From Stutzerimonas degradans (lineage in GTDB: Bacteria; Pseudomonadota; Gammaproteobacteria; Pseudomonadales; Pseudomonadaceae), in contig NZ_JAMOHV010000002.1 of the NCBI RefSeq assembly GCF_024448505.1, forward strand, positions 186,001 to 250,000: a stretch of 64,000 nt of DNA, read 5' to 3'. Both the position numbers and the translations under genes were made by a program. Positions 17,605-28,551 of the stretch are shown in pieces. The notes under the pieces were generated by a model. The model was not told the origin of the DNA, searched no databases, and was given only the letters and a program-made list of their open reading frames with translations. The stretch's first letter is position 1; every line of letters begins with the position of its first letter.

Positions 17605-20454
17605 ATGGCGCAGCAGTATCTACCGGGGCAACGCTGGATCAGCGACAGCGAGGCCGAACTCGGGCTGGGAACCATCCTGACCCACGACGGGCGAATGCTC
17701 ACCGTGCTCTATCCCGCCACCGGCGAAACCCGCCAGTACGCCACGCGCAGCGCACCACTGACGCGCGTGCGCTTCGCCCCTGGCGATGAGATCACCCATT
17801 TCGAAGGCTGGAAGATGACCGTGCGCGAAGTCGACGATGTCGACGGTCTGCTGGTCTATCACGGCCTCACCGCACAGAACGAAGCCCGCACCCTGCCGGA
17901 AACCCAGCTGTCGAACTTCATCCAGTTCCGCCTGGCCAGTGACCGCCTGTTCGCCGGCCAGATCGATCCGCTGGCCTGGTTCAGCCTGCGTTATCACACC
18001 CTGCAGCATCAGAGCGCCCAGCTGCAGTCGTCACTGTGGGGCCTGGGCGGCGTGCGTGCGCAGCCCATCGCGCACCAGCTGCACATCGCCAAGGAAGTCG
18101 CCGACCGCATCGCCCCGCGCGTGCTGCTGGCCGACGAAGTGGGGCTGGGCAAGACCATCGAGGCCGGCCTGATCATCCATCGCCAGCTGCTCTCCGGTCG
18201 CGCCAGCCGCGTGCTGATCCTGGTGCCGGAGAACCTTCAGCACCAGTGGCTGGTGGAGATGCGCCGGCGCTTCAACCTGGAGGTCGCGCTGTTCGACGAC
18301 GAGCGCTTCATCGAAAGCGACGCCAGCAACCCGTTCGAGGACGCCCAGCTCGCGCTGGTCTCGCTGGAATGGCTGAAGGACGACGAACGCGCCCAGGATG
18401 CCGCCTTCGCCGCCGGCTGGGACCTGCTGGTGGTCGACGAGGCGCACCACCTGGTCTGGCATCCGGACGGTGCCAGCGCCGAGTACCAGCTGGTCGAACA
18501 GCTGGCCGAAGTGATCCCCGGGGTGCTGCTGCTCACCGCGACCCCCGAACAGCTCGGTCAGGACAGCCACTTCGCGCGTCTGCGCCTGCTCGACCCCAAC
18601 CGTTTCCATGACCTGGAGGCCTTCCGCGCGGAAAGCAGCAGCTACCAGCCGGTCGCCCAGGCGGTACAGGAACTGCTCGATGACGGTCGCCTGTCGCAGG
18701 AAGCTCACGAGACCATTCACACCTTCCTCGGCGCCGAAGGTGAAGCTCTGCTCGCCGCCGCCACCGATGGCGACATCGAGGCCAGCAGCCGGCTGATCCG
18801 CGAGCTGCTCGACCGTCACGGCACCGGCCGCCTGCTGTTCCGCAATACCCGCGCCGCCGTGCAGGGCTTCCCGGAGCGCCAGCTGCACCCCTACCCGCTG
18901 CCCTGCCCGGCCGAATATATGGAACTGCCGCTGGGTGAACATGCCGAGCTGTACCCGGAGGTGGCCTTCCAGAGCCAGCAGGACGGCGGCGAGGCCGGCA
19001 CGCGCTGGTGGCAGTTCGACCCGCGCGTCGAATGGCTGATCGACACCCTGAAGATGCTGAAGAAGTACAAGGTACTGGTGATCTGCGCCCACGCCGAAAC
19101 CGCGCTGGACCTGGAAGACGCGCTGCGCGTGCGCTCCGGCATTCCCGCCACGGTGTTCCACGAGGGCATGAGCATCCTCGAACGCGACCGCGCCGCGGCC
19201 TACTTCGCCGACGAGGAGTTCGGCGCGCAGGTGCTGATCTGCTCCGAGATCGGCTCGGAGGGTCGCAACTTCCAGTTCGCCCATCATCTGGTGCTGTTCG
19301 ACCTGCCGGCGCACCCGGATCTGCTCGAACAGCGCATCGGCCGTCTCGACCGTATCGGCCAGCAGCACGTCATCCAGTTGCACGTTCCCTATCTGGAAAC
19401 CAGCCCGCAGCAGCGCCTGTTCCAGTGGTATCACGAGGCGCTGAACGCCTTCCTGGCCACCTGCCCGACCGGCAACGCCCTGCAGCACCAGTTCGGCCCG
19501 CGCCTGCTGACACAGCTGGAAGAAGGCGACGACGAGGCGTTCCAGCGCCTGATCGACGAGGCCCGCGCCGAGCGCGAGCGCCTCGAAGCCGAACTGCACA
19601 CCGGTCGCGACCGCCTGCTGGAACTCAACTCCGGCGGCGGCGAACAGGGCAAGGCGCTGGTCGAAGCCATCGAGGAACAGGACGACCAGTTCGCCCTGCC
19701 GATCTACATGGAGCAGCTGTTCGACGCCTTCGGCATCGACAGCGAAGACCACTCCGAGAACGCCCTGGTGCTGCGCCCCAGCGAGAAGATGCTGGATGCC
19801 AGCTTCCCGCTCGGCGACGACGAGGCGGTCACCATCACCTACGACCGCGAGCAGGCCCTGGCCCGCGAGGACATGCAGTTCCTGACCTGGGAACATCCCA
19901 TGGTGCAGGGCGGCATGGATCTGGTGCTGTCCGGTTCGATGGGCAATACCGCGGTGGCGCTGATCAAGAACAAGGCGCTCAAACCCGGCACCGTCCTGCT
20001 CGAACTGCTGTTCGTCAGCGAAGTGGTGGCGCCGCGCGCGCTGCAGCTGAGCCGCTTCCTGCCGCCGCTGGCGCTGCGCTGCCTGCTCGACGGTAACGGC
20101 AACGATCTGGCGACCAAGGTGGCGTTCGATACGCTCAACGATCAGCTGGAAAGCGTGCCGCGCAACAGCGCCAACAAGTTCGTCCAGGCCCAGCGCGACG
20201 TGCTCGCCGCGCAGATCGCCGCCGCCGAAGCCAAGGTCGCGCCGCGCCACACCGAACGCGTCGCCGAGGCGCAGCGCAAGCTCAAGGCCGGACTGGACGA
20301 AGAACTTGCCCGCCTGGTCGCGTTGCAGGCGGTCAACCCGAGCGTGCGCGACAGCGAGATCGAAGCGCTGCGCCAGCAGCGCGAAGAAGGCCTGGCCGCG
20401 CTGGAAAAAGCCGCGCTGCGCCTGGAGGCGATCCGGGTCCTGGTGGCCGGCTGA
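17605..20454 (+). CDS. rapA: RNA polymerase-associated ATPase RapA
   Basis: 949-residue SWI2/SNF2-like protein. N-terminal Tudor-like domains ([17 protein letters not shown] onward) are followed by the ATPase with [12 protein letters not shown] (motif I), [10 protein letters not shown] (motif II), the helicase C part with [10 protein letters not shown] and [10 protein letters not shown], and the RapA C-terminal domain. RapA binds core RNA polymerase and recycles it after transcription. The start at 17605 follows AGCGGAGG and begins with [11 protein letters not shown]; the longer upstream frame is not coding. It is divergent from the 99-codon gene. Confidence 0.96.
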   Translation: MAQQYLPGQRWISDSEAELGLGTILTHDGRMLTVLYPATGETRQYATRSAPLTRVRFAPGDEITHFEGWKMTVREVDDVDGLLVYHGLTAQNEARTLPETQLSNFIQFRLASDRLFAGQIDPLAWFSLRYHTLQHQSAQLQSSLWGLGGVRAQPIAHQLHIAKEVADRIAPRVLLADEVGLGKTIEAGLIIHRQLLSGRASRVLILVPENLQHQWLVEMRRRFNLEVALFDDERFIESDASNPFEDAQLALVSLEWLKDDERAQDAAFAAGWDLLVVDEAHHLVWHPDGASAEYQLVEQLAEVIPGVLLLTATPEQLGQDSHFARLRLLDPNRFHDLEAFRAESSSYQPVAQAVQELLDDGRLSQEAHETIHTFLGAEGEALLAAATDGDIEASSRLIRELLDRHGTGRLLFRNTRAAVQGFPERQLHPYPLPCPAEYMELPLGEHAELYPEVAFQSQQDGGEAGTRWWQFDPRVEWLIDTLKMLKKYKVLVICAHAETALDLEDALRVRSGIPATVFHEGMSILERDRAAAYFADEEFGAQVLICSEIGSEGRNFQFAHHLVLFDLPAHPDLLEQRIGRLDRIGQQHVIQLHVPYLETSPQQRLFQWYHEALNAFLATCPTGNALQHQFGPRLLTQLEEGDDEAFQRLIDEARAERERLEAELHTGRDRLLELNSGGGEQGKALVEAIEEQDDQFALPIYMEQLFDAFGIDSEDHSENALVLRPSEKMLDASFPLGDDEAVTITYDREQALAREDMQFLTWEHPMVQGGMDLVLSGSMGNTAVALIKNKALKPGTVLLELLFVSEVVAPRALQLSRFLPPLALRCLLDGNGNDLATKVAFDTLNDQLESVPRNSANKFVQAQRDVLAAQIAAAEAKVAPRHTERVAEAQRKLKAGLDEELARLVALQAVNPSVRDSEIEALRQQREEGLAALEKAALRLEAIRVLVAG

Positions 20455-20459
20455 GCTGA

Positions 20460-20483
20460 GGGCGGCGGGTTAGCCTGCCGCCC
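20460..20483. terminator. Hairpin between convergent rapA and CHAD gene
   Basis: Stem GGGCGGC (20460-20466) with GCCGCCC (20477-20483) in the 47-base space between two converging genes. It could act in both directions, though no clear T tail is seen. Confidence 0.5.
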
Positions 20484-20501
20484 GCCGAAGGCTCCGGGCG
20501 T

Positions 20502-21410
20502 TCAGCCCTGCTCGCTGCGCGCGATGCGCCAGTAGGCATCGAAGCGCGTCACCAGCGCTTTCGGCTTCTCGGCAAACAGGCGATGCCCCAGGCGCCGCGC
20601 CAGTTGCTGCAGCTGCGCACGCCGACGCTCGATGCAACGCCGCAGTTGCTCGTGGGTTTGCGCCTCGCCGAACAGCTCGGGTTCGTGCTGCATCAGCTGC
20701 TGCATCACCGCCAGATCGTGATCGTCGCCCAGCGCGTCGGCGACCCGCTTGAGCTGTTCGCACCGCCGCTCCATCGCCTCCGGCCAGCACGGCGACAGCA
20801 ACTGGCAGTGATACCAGTGATCCTTCACGCGCTTGCGCCACTCGTGCAGCAGTTCGTCGCTGCCGGCTTTCTCGGCACGCGCCAGGTCTCGCACGGCATC
20901 GGCATAGGTCCGCTTCAGCCCGTCGGCCAGCAGGGCGAAGCCCTTGCCCGCGAGTTGCCATTGTCTGGCGTCCGCGGTCAGCGCGCGCAGCTCGCCCAGC
21001 ACCTGCGCGACCTCCTCGTCGACGCCGGCGTGTACCTCGCCATCCGGTGCGGCACGCTGCTGCAACCGCACGCGCACCTGGCGCAGCGCCTCGCTGCCGA
21101 ACAGACGCCGGTTGCGCCGCGCCAGCGCGTCCCAGCTTTCCAGCATGGCCGTGGCATCGCGTGATTCGGCCAGCCGCCGGCCCATGTCGCGCAGGCGCCG
21201 GTTGTCGGTCCCGAAACGCCGGCCCAGCGGCTCACGCACCAGTCGCAACAATGCGCGCAGCTCCTTGAAGCGCTTGCGTGACTGGTGAATGCCCTCGGCG
21301 CGCTCCGCCGGTGCGGCGCCGAGCGCCTGGATCGCCCGGTCGATGCGATCCAGCGCTGCCTTGCGCACTTCCTTGGCGGCATTGCGTGACGGGCGTATCC
21401 GGTAGGCCAT
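20502..21410 (-). CDS. CHAD domain protein
   Basis: 302-residue all-helical CHAD protein. Conserved histidine/arginine positions include GIHQSRKRFKELRALLRL near the N-terminus and LLHEWRKRVKDHWYHCQLL in the second half, the repeated H-x-x-R-K-x-x-K pattern of the fold. CHAD proteins bind polyphosphate in known cases. The ATG at 21410 (MAYRIRPSRNA) is chosen because homology starts there; the open frame continues about 100 codons upstream as a shadow of the Hsp70 gene. It lies 55 bases downstream of the Hsp70-like gene. Confidence 0.87.
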   Translation of the reverse strand: MAYRIRPSRNAAKEVRKAALDRIDRAIQALGAAPAERAEGIHQSRKRFKELRALLRLVREPLGRRFGTDNRRLRDMGRRLAESRDATAMLESWDALARRNRRLFGSEALRQVRVRLQQRAAPDGEVHAGVDEEVAQVLGELRALTADARQWQLAGKGFALLADGLKRTYADAVRDLARAEKAGSDELLHEWRKRVKDHWYHCQLLSPCWPEAMERRCEQLKRVADALGDDHDLAVMQQLMQHEPELFGEAQTHEQLRRCIERRRAQLQQLARRLGHRLFAEKPKALVTRFDAYWRIARSEQG

Positions 21411-21465
21411 GACGATCCCCCTGTGCGGCAGCCATCCGACCGAGCGGACGCCGCTCGGACTCGGA

Positions 21466-22731
21466 TCAACCGTAGCGCTTGCGCGCCTCGATGGCCAGGC
21501 CGCTGCCGATGCTGCCGAAGCGGTTGCCCTGCGCGTGGCGGGCGCCCGGCAGCAACTCGGCGACACACTGCCGCAGCGCCGGCACAGCACTCGACCCGCC
21601 GGTGAAGAACACCGTGTCGACCGCGTCATGGCGCACGCCGGCGTCCGCCAGCAAGCGCTCCAGTCCGCCAGCGACGCGTTCGAGCAACGGCGCGATGGCG
21701 CGCTCGAAGCCGTCACGGGTCAGCTCCGCACACAGCGCCGGCTCGATGCGCTGAAAGTCGATGGCGTGGGATGCCTGCTCGGTCAGCGCGATCTTGCCGT
21801 GCTCCACCTGCATCGCCAGCCAGTGCCCGGCGCGCTGCTCGATCAGGCGGAACAGCCGGTCGATGCCGGTGGGGTCGACGATGTCGTAGCGCATGCTTTG
21901 CAGCGCCCGTTGCGAGGCCGGCGCATAGACCGCGTTGATGGTGTGCCAGGTGGCCAGGTTGAGGTGGGTACTGGTGGGCATCGGCGCGTCGCTCTTCATC
22001 CGGCTGCCATAGCCGAACAGCGGCATCACCCCGTGCAGGCTGAGCTGCTTGTCGAAATCGGTACCGCCGATATGCACGCCGCCAGTGGCGAGGATGTCCG
22101 CCTGGCGGTCATCGACCGCGCGCCGCTCGGGCGACAGCCGCACCAGCGAGAAGTCCGAGGTGCCGCCGCCGATGTCGACGATCAGCACGCGCTCCTCGCG
22201 CTCGATGCGCGACTCGTAATCGAACGCCGCGGCGATTGGCTCGTACTGAAAGGAGACGTCGCGAAAGCCGATCTTGTGCGCTGCCGCCGCGAGCATCTGC
22301 GCCGCTTCGCGATCGGCCTGCGGATCGTCATCGACGAAGAACACCGGGCGCCCCAGTACCACTTCCTCGAACGGCCGCCCGGCCACCGCTTCGGCACGCT
22401 GCTTGAGGGTGCCGAGAAACAACCCGAGGATGTCCTTGAACGGCATGGCGCTGCCGAGCACGGTGGTCTCGCTCTTCAGCAGCTTGGAACCCAGCAGGCT
22501 CTTGAGCGAGCGCATCAGCCGGCCTTCGTAGCCTTCGAGGTATTCGTTCAGCGCCTGGCGGCCGTAGACCGGCCGGCGCTCCTCGGTGTTGAAGAACACC
22601 ACCGAAGGCAGCGTCGGCTGCTCGCCTTCCAGCGCGATCAGCGAATCGACACCCGGCCGCCACCAGCCGACCGTGGAATTGGAGGTGCCGAAGTCGATGC
22701 CACAGGCGCGGGCGGGCGAAGCGTTCTGCAT
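21466..22731 (-). CDS. Hsp70-family (YegD-like) protein
   Basis: 421-residue actin-fold ATPase of the short Hsp70 group like E. coli YegD. Phosphate 1 motif GIDFGTSNSTVGW, phosphate 2 VDIGGGTSDFSLV, and adenosine motif FFTGGSSAVPALR are clear. It lacks a full DnaK-like substrate-binding domain and lid. Its client is unknown. The start at 22731 (MQNASPARACGIDFG) precedes the first motif directly; the much longer open frame is a shadow of the MFS gene. It may form a unit with the CHAD gene. Confidence 0.9.
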   Translation of the reverse strand: MQNASPARACGIDFGTSNSTVGWWRPGVDSLIALEGEQPTLPSVVFFNTEERRPVYGRQALNEYLEGYEGRLMRSLKSLLGSKLLKSETTVLGSAMPFKDILGLFLGTLKQRAEAVAGRPFEEVVLGRPVFFVDDDPQADREAAQMLAAAAHKIGFRDVSFQYEPIAAAFDYESRIEREERVLIVDIGGGTSDFSLVRLSPERRAVDDRQADILATGGVHIGGTDFDKQLSLHGVMPLFGYGSRMKSDAPMPTSTHLNLATWHTINAVYAPASQRALQSMRYDIVDPTGIDRLFRLIEQRAGHWLAMQVEHGKIALTEQASHAIDFQRIEPALCAELTRDGFERAIAPLLERVAGGLERLLADAGVRHDAVDTVFFTGGSSAVPALRQCVAELLPGARHAQGNRFGSIGSGLAIEARKRYG

Positions 22732-22820
22732 GGTGCGTACCGGACTGCCAAAAAACGGCCGCGCAGTGTACTGGAGCCGGCGCGCCGATGCAGTCCGGCT
22801 GTCGCATCCGTATGCCAGTG

Positions 22821-24167
22821 CTAGGCCGGCACCGCCTCGCCGGCCGCGCCATCTTCGGCCATGCCCGCCGTCATTCGCCGCGCATCCGCGCAGAACGTCC
22901 GCGACGCCTGGAACAGGAACAGCATGGTCAGCAGCAGCGAGGCAGGGATCAGGTACATCGCCCCGTGCAGCCCCTCGGCGCGGAACGTCTCGCTCATTTG
23001 CGCTGCACCTGCCGCCAGCATCGCCGCTTCGGCGAAATGATCCGAGAGCAGGCCCACCACCACCGTGCCCATGCCGCCACCGAGCAGATACAGCCCGGCG
23101 AAGAACAGCGCCATCGCCGTCGCCCGCAGTCGCGGTTCGACCACATCCTGGATGGCGGTGTAGACGCAGGTATAGAAGTTGTAGGAAAACAGCCAGCCGA
23201 CGCTGAACACCGCGACGAACACGCCGACCTCGATGCGCCCGGCCAGCAGCGCGTAGCCGGTGGCGAGCGTGGCGACCAGCATGCTCAGCGCCGCGAAGAT
23301 CAGCCGGCCGCGGGCGAAACGCTGGTGGATGCGGTCGGCGATCCAGCCGCCGAGGGTCAGACCGATCAAGCCGGTGAACCCGACGATCACCCCGGTGGCG
23401 ACCGACGCCTCCACCAGCGGTACGGCGTGATAACGCATCAGCAGCGGCACCATGAAGGCGTTGCAGGCATAGGTGGCGAAGTTGAAGGCCAGCCCGGCCA
23501 GCACCAGCCACCAGAACGTGCGAATCGCCAGCACCTTGCGCATCGGCTGCTGCACCGGCGCCTGCGAGACTTGCACCGCCTCCGCGGCGCCGCGCTGCGG
23601 CTCGCGGATCAGGAAGATGAACAGCGCCAGCACCAGCCCCGGCACCGCGGCGATGAAGAACGGCGCGCGCCAGCTGTCGAACGCCTCGACCATCGAGCCG
23701 ATGGTGAAGAACGCCAGGAGCAGCCCCAGCGGCAGGCCGAGCATGAAAATCCCCATCGCCCGCGCACGCTTGTGCGCCGGAAACAGGTCGCCGATCAGTG
23801 AGTTGGCGGCGGGCGCATAGCTGGCTTCGCCGATGCCGATGCCCATGCGCACCAGCAGAAAGCTCCAGAAGTTCCAGGCCAGACCATTCACCGCCGTCAG
23901 CCCGCTCCAGACGGTCAGCCCCCAGCCCATGATCTTGCGCCGCGAACCGAGGTCGGCCATGCGCCCCAGCGGCAGACCGGCGATGGCGTAGACGATGGTG
24001 AAGGCGGTGCCGATCAGGCCGAGCTGGAAGTCGTTGAGGCTCCATTCCAGGCGGATCGGCTCGGCGATGATCGCCGGAATGGTGCGATCGAAGAAATTGA
24101 ACAGGTTCGCCAGGAACAGCAGGAACAGCACGCGCCAGGCGTTCGAAGCTTGGGTGGAAGGCTGCAT
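22821..24167 (-). CDS. MFS transporter
   Basis: 448-residue transporter with twelve predicted helices. NLFNFFDRTIPAIIAEPIR is the first helix and loop, and LGRMADLGSRRK is the MFS motif A loop. The sequence resembles the spinster-like / organic-acid branch. The ATG at 24167 (MQPSTQASNAW) is preferred over one 30 codons upstream. It follows hyi by 120 bases on the same strand, so it may import a glyoxylate-pathway or sugar-acid substrate; this is an inference from context. Confidence 0.85.
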   Translation of the reverse strand: MQPSTQASNAWRVLFLLFLANLFNFFDRTIPAIIAEPIRLEWSLNDFQLGLIGTAFTIVYAIAGLPLGRMADLGSRRKIMGWGLTVWSGLTAVNGLAWNFWSFLLVRMGIGIGEASYAPAANSLIGDLFPAHKRARAMGIFMLGLPLGLLLAFFTIGSMVEAFDSWRAPFFIAAVPGLVLALFIFLIREPQRGAAEAVQVSQAPVQQPMRKVLAIRTFWWLVLAGLAFNFATYACNAFMVPLLMRYHAVPLVEASVATGVIVGFTGLIGLTLGGWIADRIHQRFARGRLIFAALSMLVATLATGYALLAGRIEVGVFVAVFSVGWLFSYNFYTCVYTAIQDVVEPRLRATAMALFFAGLYLLGGGMGTVVVGLLSDHFAEAAMLAAGAAQMSETFRAEGLHGAMYLIPASLLLTMLFLFQASRTFCADARRMTAGMAEDGAAGEAVPA

Positions 24168-24287
24168 GACGTCGGTCTCGATTGTTCTTGTTGTAACCGG
24201 CCAGACCAGCCGGGACTCGAACCTGACTCTAGAACCTGCCTCCCCCGTCGTCTGCAAACATCACCTGCGCTTATGCCGCGCGATGGC

Positions 24288-25070
24288 TCAGCGCGCCTGC
24301 CATTCGGCCAGCCAGGCCAGGCTCGCCGCGGTGCCCGCCTCGCCCGGCTTGTACTCGGCGCCGAGCCAGCCCGTGTAGCCGCTCGCCTGCAGGGCCTGCA
24401 GCGCGGCGCTGAAGTCGACTCCGCCACTGCCCGGCGCGCCGCGCCCGGGACAGTCGGCGAACTGCACGTGACCGATGCGCCCGCGCAGTTGTTCGACGCA
24501 TCCGGCGAGGTCCAACCCCTGCCGCGCCATGTGATAGAAGTCCAGCTGCGCCTGGCAGTTGGGATGATTGACGCGCTCCAGCAAGACGGCGAGATCAGCG
24601 GCGCTGTTGATCAGGAAGCCCGGCATGTCCAGCGGATTGATCGCCTCGCACAGCACGCGGATGCCGAGCATGTCGAAGGCATCGGCGGCCATCCACAGAT
24701 TGTGTTCGAGCGTCTCCAGCGCTTCCTCGCGCGCCACGCCGTCGGCCAGCCGTCCCGGCAGCACGTTGACGCAGGCCGGACGGACCATCAGCGCGTAGGT
24801 CAGGGCCTCCTGCAAAGCCGCCTCGAACTCGGCCTGACGCTCCGGCACCGCCGCCAGACCGGCGCCGCCCTGCATCAGATCGCCGGCCGGCAGATTGATC
24901 AGCACCAGCGGCAGGCCGGCACGGTCGAGCAGCCCCTTGAGCAACACGGCCGGCAGCTCATAGGGGAACTGGATTTCCACGCCGTCGAAACCGGCGACAC
25001 GCGCGGCCAGCACCCGCTCGGCCAGTGGCAGTTCGCCGAACAGCAGCGACAGGTTGGCGGCGATTTTCAT
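24288..25070 (-). CDS. hyi: Hydroxypyruvate isomerase family protein
   Basis: 260-residue TIM-barrel protein of the Hyi / xylose-isomerase-like family. It begins MKIAANLSLLFGELPL, and the metal-site strands include ALMVRPACVNVLPG, VLCEAINPLDMPGFLI and CQAQLDFYHMARQG. Hyi interconverts hydroxypyruvate and tartronate semialdehyde. Its ATG overlaps the stop of the reductase gene, giving a tight two-step unit. The closely related OtnI enzymes act on 4-carbon acid sugars, so the exact substrate is not certain. Confidence 0.87.
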   Translation of the reverse strand: MKIAANLSLLFGELPLAERVLAARVAGFDGVEIQFPYELPAVLLKGLLDRAGLPLVLINLPAGDLMQGGAGLAAVPERQAEFEAALQEALTYALMVRPACVNVLPGRLADGVAREEALETLEHNLWMAADAFDMLGIRVLCEAINPLDMPGFLINSAADLAVLLERVNHPNCQAQLDFYHMARQGLDLAGCVEQLRGRIGHVQFADCPGRGAPGSGGVDFSAALQALQASGYTGWLGAEYKPGEAGTAASLAWLAEWQAR

Positions 25071-25951
25071 GACTCGTCCTCACGGTACAGCTGCACCAGC
25101 GTCGCCGGGTCGCGCTGCAGGTTGCCCTGACTGCCGTGCAGACGCATCAGCTGCGCGGCCAGGCCACTCATCGGCGTCGCCGAGCCCTGCTCGCGGGACA
25201 GTTTCACCGCGGTATCCAGGTCCTTGAGCAGCGTGCGCACGTGCCATTTCACCGGTTCGAACTCGCTCGCCGCCATCTGCGGCGCGAGGATCTGCAGCGG
25301 CCGCGAGTCGGCGAAACCACCGGCCAGCGCCGGCGCCAGCAGGCTGGCATCGACCCCGGCACGCTCGGCCAGCGCCACCACCTCGGCGATCACCAGCGCA
25401 TTGCAGGCGACGATCATCTGATTGCAGACCTTGCTGACCTGACCCGCACCGACCTCACCCATGTGCGTCAGGCGCTGACCGAGATGCATCAGCACTGGCC
25501 GCACGCGCTCGACATCCTCGACCCGGCCGCCGGCCATGATCGCCAGCGTGCCGTTCTCCGCCCCCGCGGTGCCGCCGGAGACCGGGGCATCGACCCAGCG
25601 CATGCCGCTGCGGAATTCCAGCTCGGCGGCCATGTCGCGCGTCGCGCTGGGTTCCAGGCTGGAATGATCGACCAGCAGCTTGCCCGGCTTGCCGCCTTCG
25701 GCGAGCCCGCCCTTGCCGAACACCACCTCGCGCACGGCGGCGGTATCGGCCAGGCACAGCAGCACGATATCGGCAGCGCAGAGTTCGGCCGGCGTCGCCA
25801 CCGCCGTGGCGCCGAGCGCAACCAGCGGCGCGCATTTGTCGGGCGAGCGGTTCCAGACCAGCAGACGGTAACCGGCCGCCAGCAGGCGGCGACACATCGG
25901 CAGGCCCATCAGGCCGATACCGGCAAACGCAAGGGTGGGCAATGTGGACAC
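25067..25951 (-). CDS. glxR: NAD(P)-dependent 3-hydroxyacid dehydrogenase, tartronate semialdehyde reductase-like
   Basis: 294-residue beta-hydroxyacid dehydrogenase. The N-terminal Rossmann motif is FAGIGLMGLPMCRRLL. The substrate motif is DAPVSGGTAGAENGTL, and the catalytic lysine is in GQVSKVCNQM. Paired with hyi it fits 2-hydroxy-3-oxopropionate reductase, giving glycerate. No glyoxylate carboligase gene is next to it, so the pathway could instead be another sugar-acid route. The 124 bases upstream are shared with the divergent ABC transporter and should hold both promoters. Confidence 0.86.
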   Translation of the reverse strand: MSTLPTLAFAGIGLMGLPMCRRLLAAGYRLLVWNRSPDKCAPLVALGATAVATPAELCAADIVLLCLADTAAVREVVFGKGGLAEGGKPGKLLVDHSSLEPSATRDMAAELEFRSGMRWVDAPVSGGTAGAENGTLAIMAGGRVEDVERVRPVLMHLGQRLTHMGEVGAGQVSKVCNQMIVACNALVIAEVVALAERAGVDASLLAPALAGGFADSRPLQILAPQMAASEFEPVKWHVRTLLKDLDTAVKLSREQGSATPMSGLAAQLMRLHGSQGNLQRDPATLVQLYREDES

Positions 25952-26075
25952 AGGACAGCTCCTCGGAGAACGGCGAAGGTGCCGATTCTAGGCGCGAAAA
26001 CCGATCATGGCTAAGCGCGACCGTCCGCACCTATAATCGCCGCGCTTTTTCCGCCATTGAACCGGAGAACCCTCA

Positions 26076-26927
26076 ATGCTCAAGCGCTTCCTGGCAGCCG
26101 TCGCCGGCCTTGCCCTGTCCCTGTCCGTCACCGCCCTCCACGCCGCCGAAACCCTGCGGGTCTCTGCGATCCCCGACGAAGCCCCGACCGAACTGATCCG
26201 CAAGTTCAAGCCACTGGGCGAGTACCTGGAGAAGGAACTCGGCATGCCGGTGAAATTCACCCCGGTATCCGACTACGCCGCCGTGGTCGAGGCGCTGGCC
26301 TCCGACCGTCTGGACATGGCCTGGCTGGGCGGCTTCACCTTCGTGCAGACGCGCCTGAAGACCGGCAATGCCATACCGCTGGTGCAGCGCGAGCAGGACG
26401 AGCAGTTCACCAGCAAGTTCATCACCGCCGATCCCGCGGTCAAATCGTTGCAGGATCTCAAGGGCAAAACCTTCGCCTTCGGCTCGGTGTCCTCGACCTC
26501 GGGCAGCCTGATGCCGCGCTATTTCATGCTCAAGGACGGCATCGAGCCGGAGCAGTTCTTCTCCCGCATCGCCTATTCCGGTGCGCATGACGCCACCGCC
26601 GCCTGGGTCGAAGCCGGCAAGGCCGACGCCGGCGTGCTCAACGCCTCGGTATGGGACAAGCTGGTCGCCGCCGGCAAGGTGAACACCGACAAGGTGCGCG
26701 TCTTCGCCACCACGCCGACCTACTACGACTACAACTGGACCGTGCGCGGCACCCTCGAGCCGGCCCTGGCCGAGAAGATCAAGGCAGCCTTCCTCGCGCT
26801 CGACCCGGCCAACCCGGAACACAAGGCGATCCTCGACCTGCAGGCGGCCAGCCGCTTCATCGCGACCAAGCCGGAAAACTACGAAGGCATCGAGCAAGCC
26901 GCGCGCGCTGCCGGCCTGCTGAAGTGA
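26076..26927 (+). CDS. PhnD-type substrate-binding protein (putative selenate ABC transporter)
   Basis: 283-residue periplasmic binding protein with a signal peptide ending near [10 protein letters not shown]. The fold is the PhnD / phosphonate-binding type ([47 protein letters not shown]). This subgroup is annotated in many proteobacteria as a putative selenate ABC transporter component; phosphonate or another oxyanion is possible. An ACCGGAGAA site precedes the ATG. It heads a four-gene operon with overlapping starts and stops. Confidence 0.86.
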   Translation: MLKRFLAAVAGLALSLSVTALHAAETLRVSAIPDEAPTELIRKFKPLGEYLEKELGMPVKFTPVSDYAAVVEALASDRLDMAWLGGFTFVQTRLKTGNAIPLVQREQDEQFTSKFITADPAVKSLQDLKGKTFAFGSVSSTSGSLMPRYFMLKDGIEPEQFFSRIAYSGAHDATAAWVEAGKADAGVLNASVWDKLVAAGKVNTDKVRVFATTPTYYDYNWTVRGTLEPALAEKIKAAFLALDPANPEHKAILDLQAASRFIATKPENYEGIEQAARAAGLLK

Positions 26928-27727
26928 TCCTCAGCCTGAGCGGCGTGGGCCATACCCACGCCGACGGTCAGGCTGCGCTGTGCGACATCGAATTGCGGGT
27001 CGCCCAGGGCGAACGCGTGGCCATCATCGGACCGTCCGGTGCCGGCAAAACCACCCTGCTGCGCCTGCTGGCGACCGCGCTGAAACCGCAGTGCGGCCAG
27101 CTGGAACTGCTCGGCCAGCAGCCGTGGGCGCTTTCCGTCGCGCAGCGCCAGCGGCTGCGCGCGCGCATCGGGCTGATCCACCAGGCACCGCCGCTGCCGC
27201 CGCGGCAACGGGTGGTCACTGCGGTGCTCGCCGGTCGTCTCGGCCAGTGGTCGCTCGGCCGCAGCCTGCTCAGCCTGATCTATCCGCTGGACGCCGCTGG
27301 CGCCGCGGCCGAGCTGGGTCGGCTGGATCTGGCCGACAAACTCTACATGCGCTGTGACCAGCTTTCCGGCGGCCAGCTGCAGCGCGTCGGCATCGCCCGC
27401 GTGCTCTATCAGGCGCCGGAGCTGATCCTCGCCGACGAGCCGGTTTCGGCGATGGACCCGGTGCTCGCCAACTACACCCTCGGCGTACTCAACCGCGAGG
27501 CGCAGCAGCGCAACGCCACGCTGCTGGCCAGCCTGCACGCCGTCGAGCTGGCGCTGCAGCATTTCCCGCGGATCGTCGGCGTGCGCGCCGGGCGCATCCT
27601 GTTCGACAAGCCAGCCACCGCGGTCACGTCCGAAGAGCTGGCGGCGCTGTATGCCAACGAGCAGCTGAGCCATTCGCCAATTCCGGCCGCAGCCTTCGCG
27701 CCGCCCCTGCATATCCCGCGATGCTGA
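26924..27727 (+). CDS. ABC transporter ATP-binding protein, PhnC type
   Basis: 267-residue ATPase. Walker [10 protein letters not shown], signature [13 protein letters not shown], and Walker [14 protein letters not shown] are intact. The start is the GTG at 26924, which overlaps the previous stop (GTGA) and begins VILSLSGVG. The frame is open far upstream, but that is a shadow of the binding-protein gene. It energises the two permeases that follow. Confidence 0.9.
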   Translation: MILSLSGVGHTHADGQAALCDIELRVAQGERVAIIGPSGAGKTTLLRLLATALKPQCGQLELLGQQPWALSVAQRQRLRARIGLIHQAPPLPPRQRVVTAVLAGRLGQWSLGRSLLSLIYPLDAAGAAAELGRLDLADKLYMRCDQLSGGQLQRVGIARVLYQAPELILADEPVSAMDPVLANYTLGVLNREAQQRNATLLASLHAVELALQHFPRIVGVRAGRILFDKPATAVTSEELAALYANEQLSHSPIPAAAFAPPLHIPRC

Positions 27728-28551
27728 ACCCCACCGTCACCCGCGACCCGGCGGCGCCGGCGCGCCTGCTGCTCACGCTGGTGGCGCTGACGCTGCTGTG
27801 GCCGGGGCTTTCGCTCAGCGAGCTGGACCTCGGCGTGCTATTCGATGGCAGCAACGCCGAGACGATGGGCGTATTCCTCGCCGGCTTCTGGCCCCCGGCG
27901 CATGACCAGCCGTTCCTTGCCCTGCTGGCGCAGGCCACGCTGGAGACCCTCGCCATCGCCACCGCCGGCATGGCGCTGGCGCTGCTGATCGCCCTGCCCG
28001 GTGCGCTGCTCGCCACGCGCGCGCTGTCGCTTTCGGCGCTCAGCCGAGGCGGCCGACCGGCATGGTGGGCACAGGCGCTGCGCTGGCCGGCGCGCGGCCT
28101 GCTGATCGTGCTGCGCAGCATCCCGGAAATCGTCTGGGCGCTGCTGTTCGTCCGCGCCGTCGGCCTCGGCCCAACCGCCGGTGTGCTGGCCATCGCCATC
28201 ACCTACGCCGGCATGCTCGGCAAGGTCTATGCGGAAATCTTCGAGTCGGTCGATCCGCAACCGGCGCGGGCACTGCTCGCCGCCGGCAGTTCTCGCCTGC
28301 AGGCGTTCTGCTACGGCGTGCTGCCGCAGGCGACCGGCGAGATGCTGTCGTACTCGGTCTATCGCTGGGAATGCGCGGTACGCGCCTCGGTGGTGATGGG
28401 CTTCGTCGGCGCCGGCGGGCTGGGTCAGCAGATGGACCTGTCGATGCGCATGTTCGCTGGTGGTGAGGTCGCCAGCATGCTGCTGACTTTCCTCGCGCTG
28501 GTACTGCTGGCCGACCTGCTCAGCCGGCTGCTGCGCTGGAGGTTCGCGTGA
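27721..28551 (+). CDS. ABC permease, PhnE type (first)
   Basis: 276-residue inner-membrane permease with about six helices and a cytoplasmic EAA-like loop ([21 protein letters not shown]). It starts seven bases inside the ATPase gene end. The [15 protein letters not shown] segment is typical of PhnE. It pairs with the next permease to form the channel. Confidence 0.88.
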   Translation: MLNPTVTRDPAAPARLLLTLVALTLLWPGLSLSELDLGVLFDGSNAETMGVFLAGFWPPAHDQPFLALLAQATLETLAIATAGMALALLIALPGALLATRALSLSALSRGGRPAWWAQALRWPARGLLIVLRSIPEIVWALLFVRAVGLGPTAGVLAIAITYAGMLGKVYAEIFESVDPQPARALLAAGSSRLQAFCYGVLPQATGEMLSYSVYRWECAVRASVVMGFVGAGGLGQQMDLSMRMFAGGEVASMLLTFLALVLLADLLSRLLRWRFA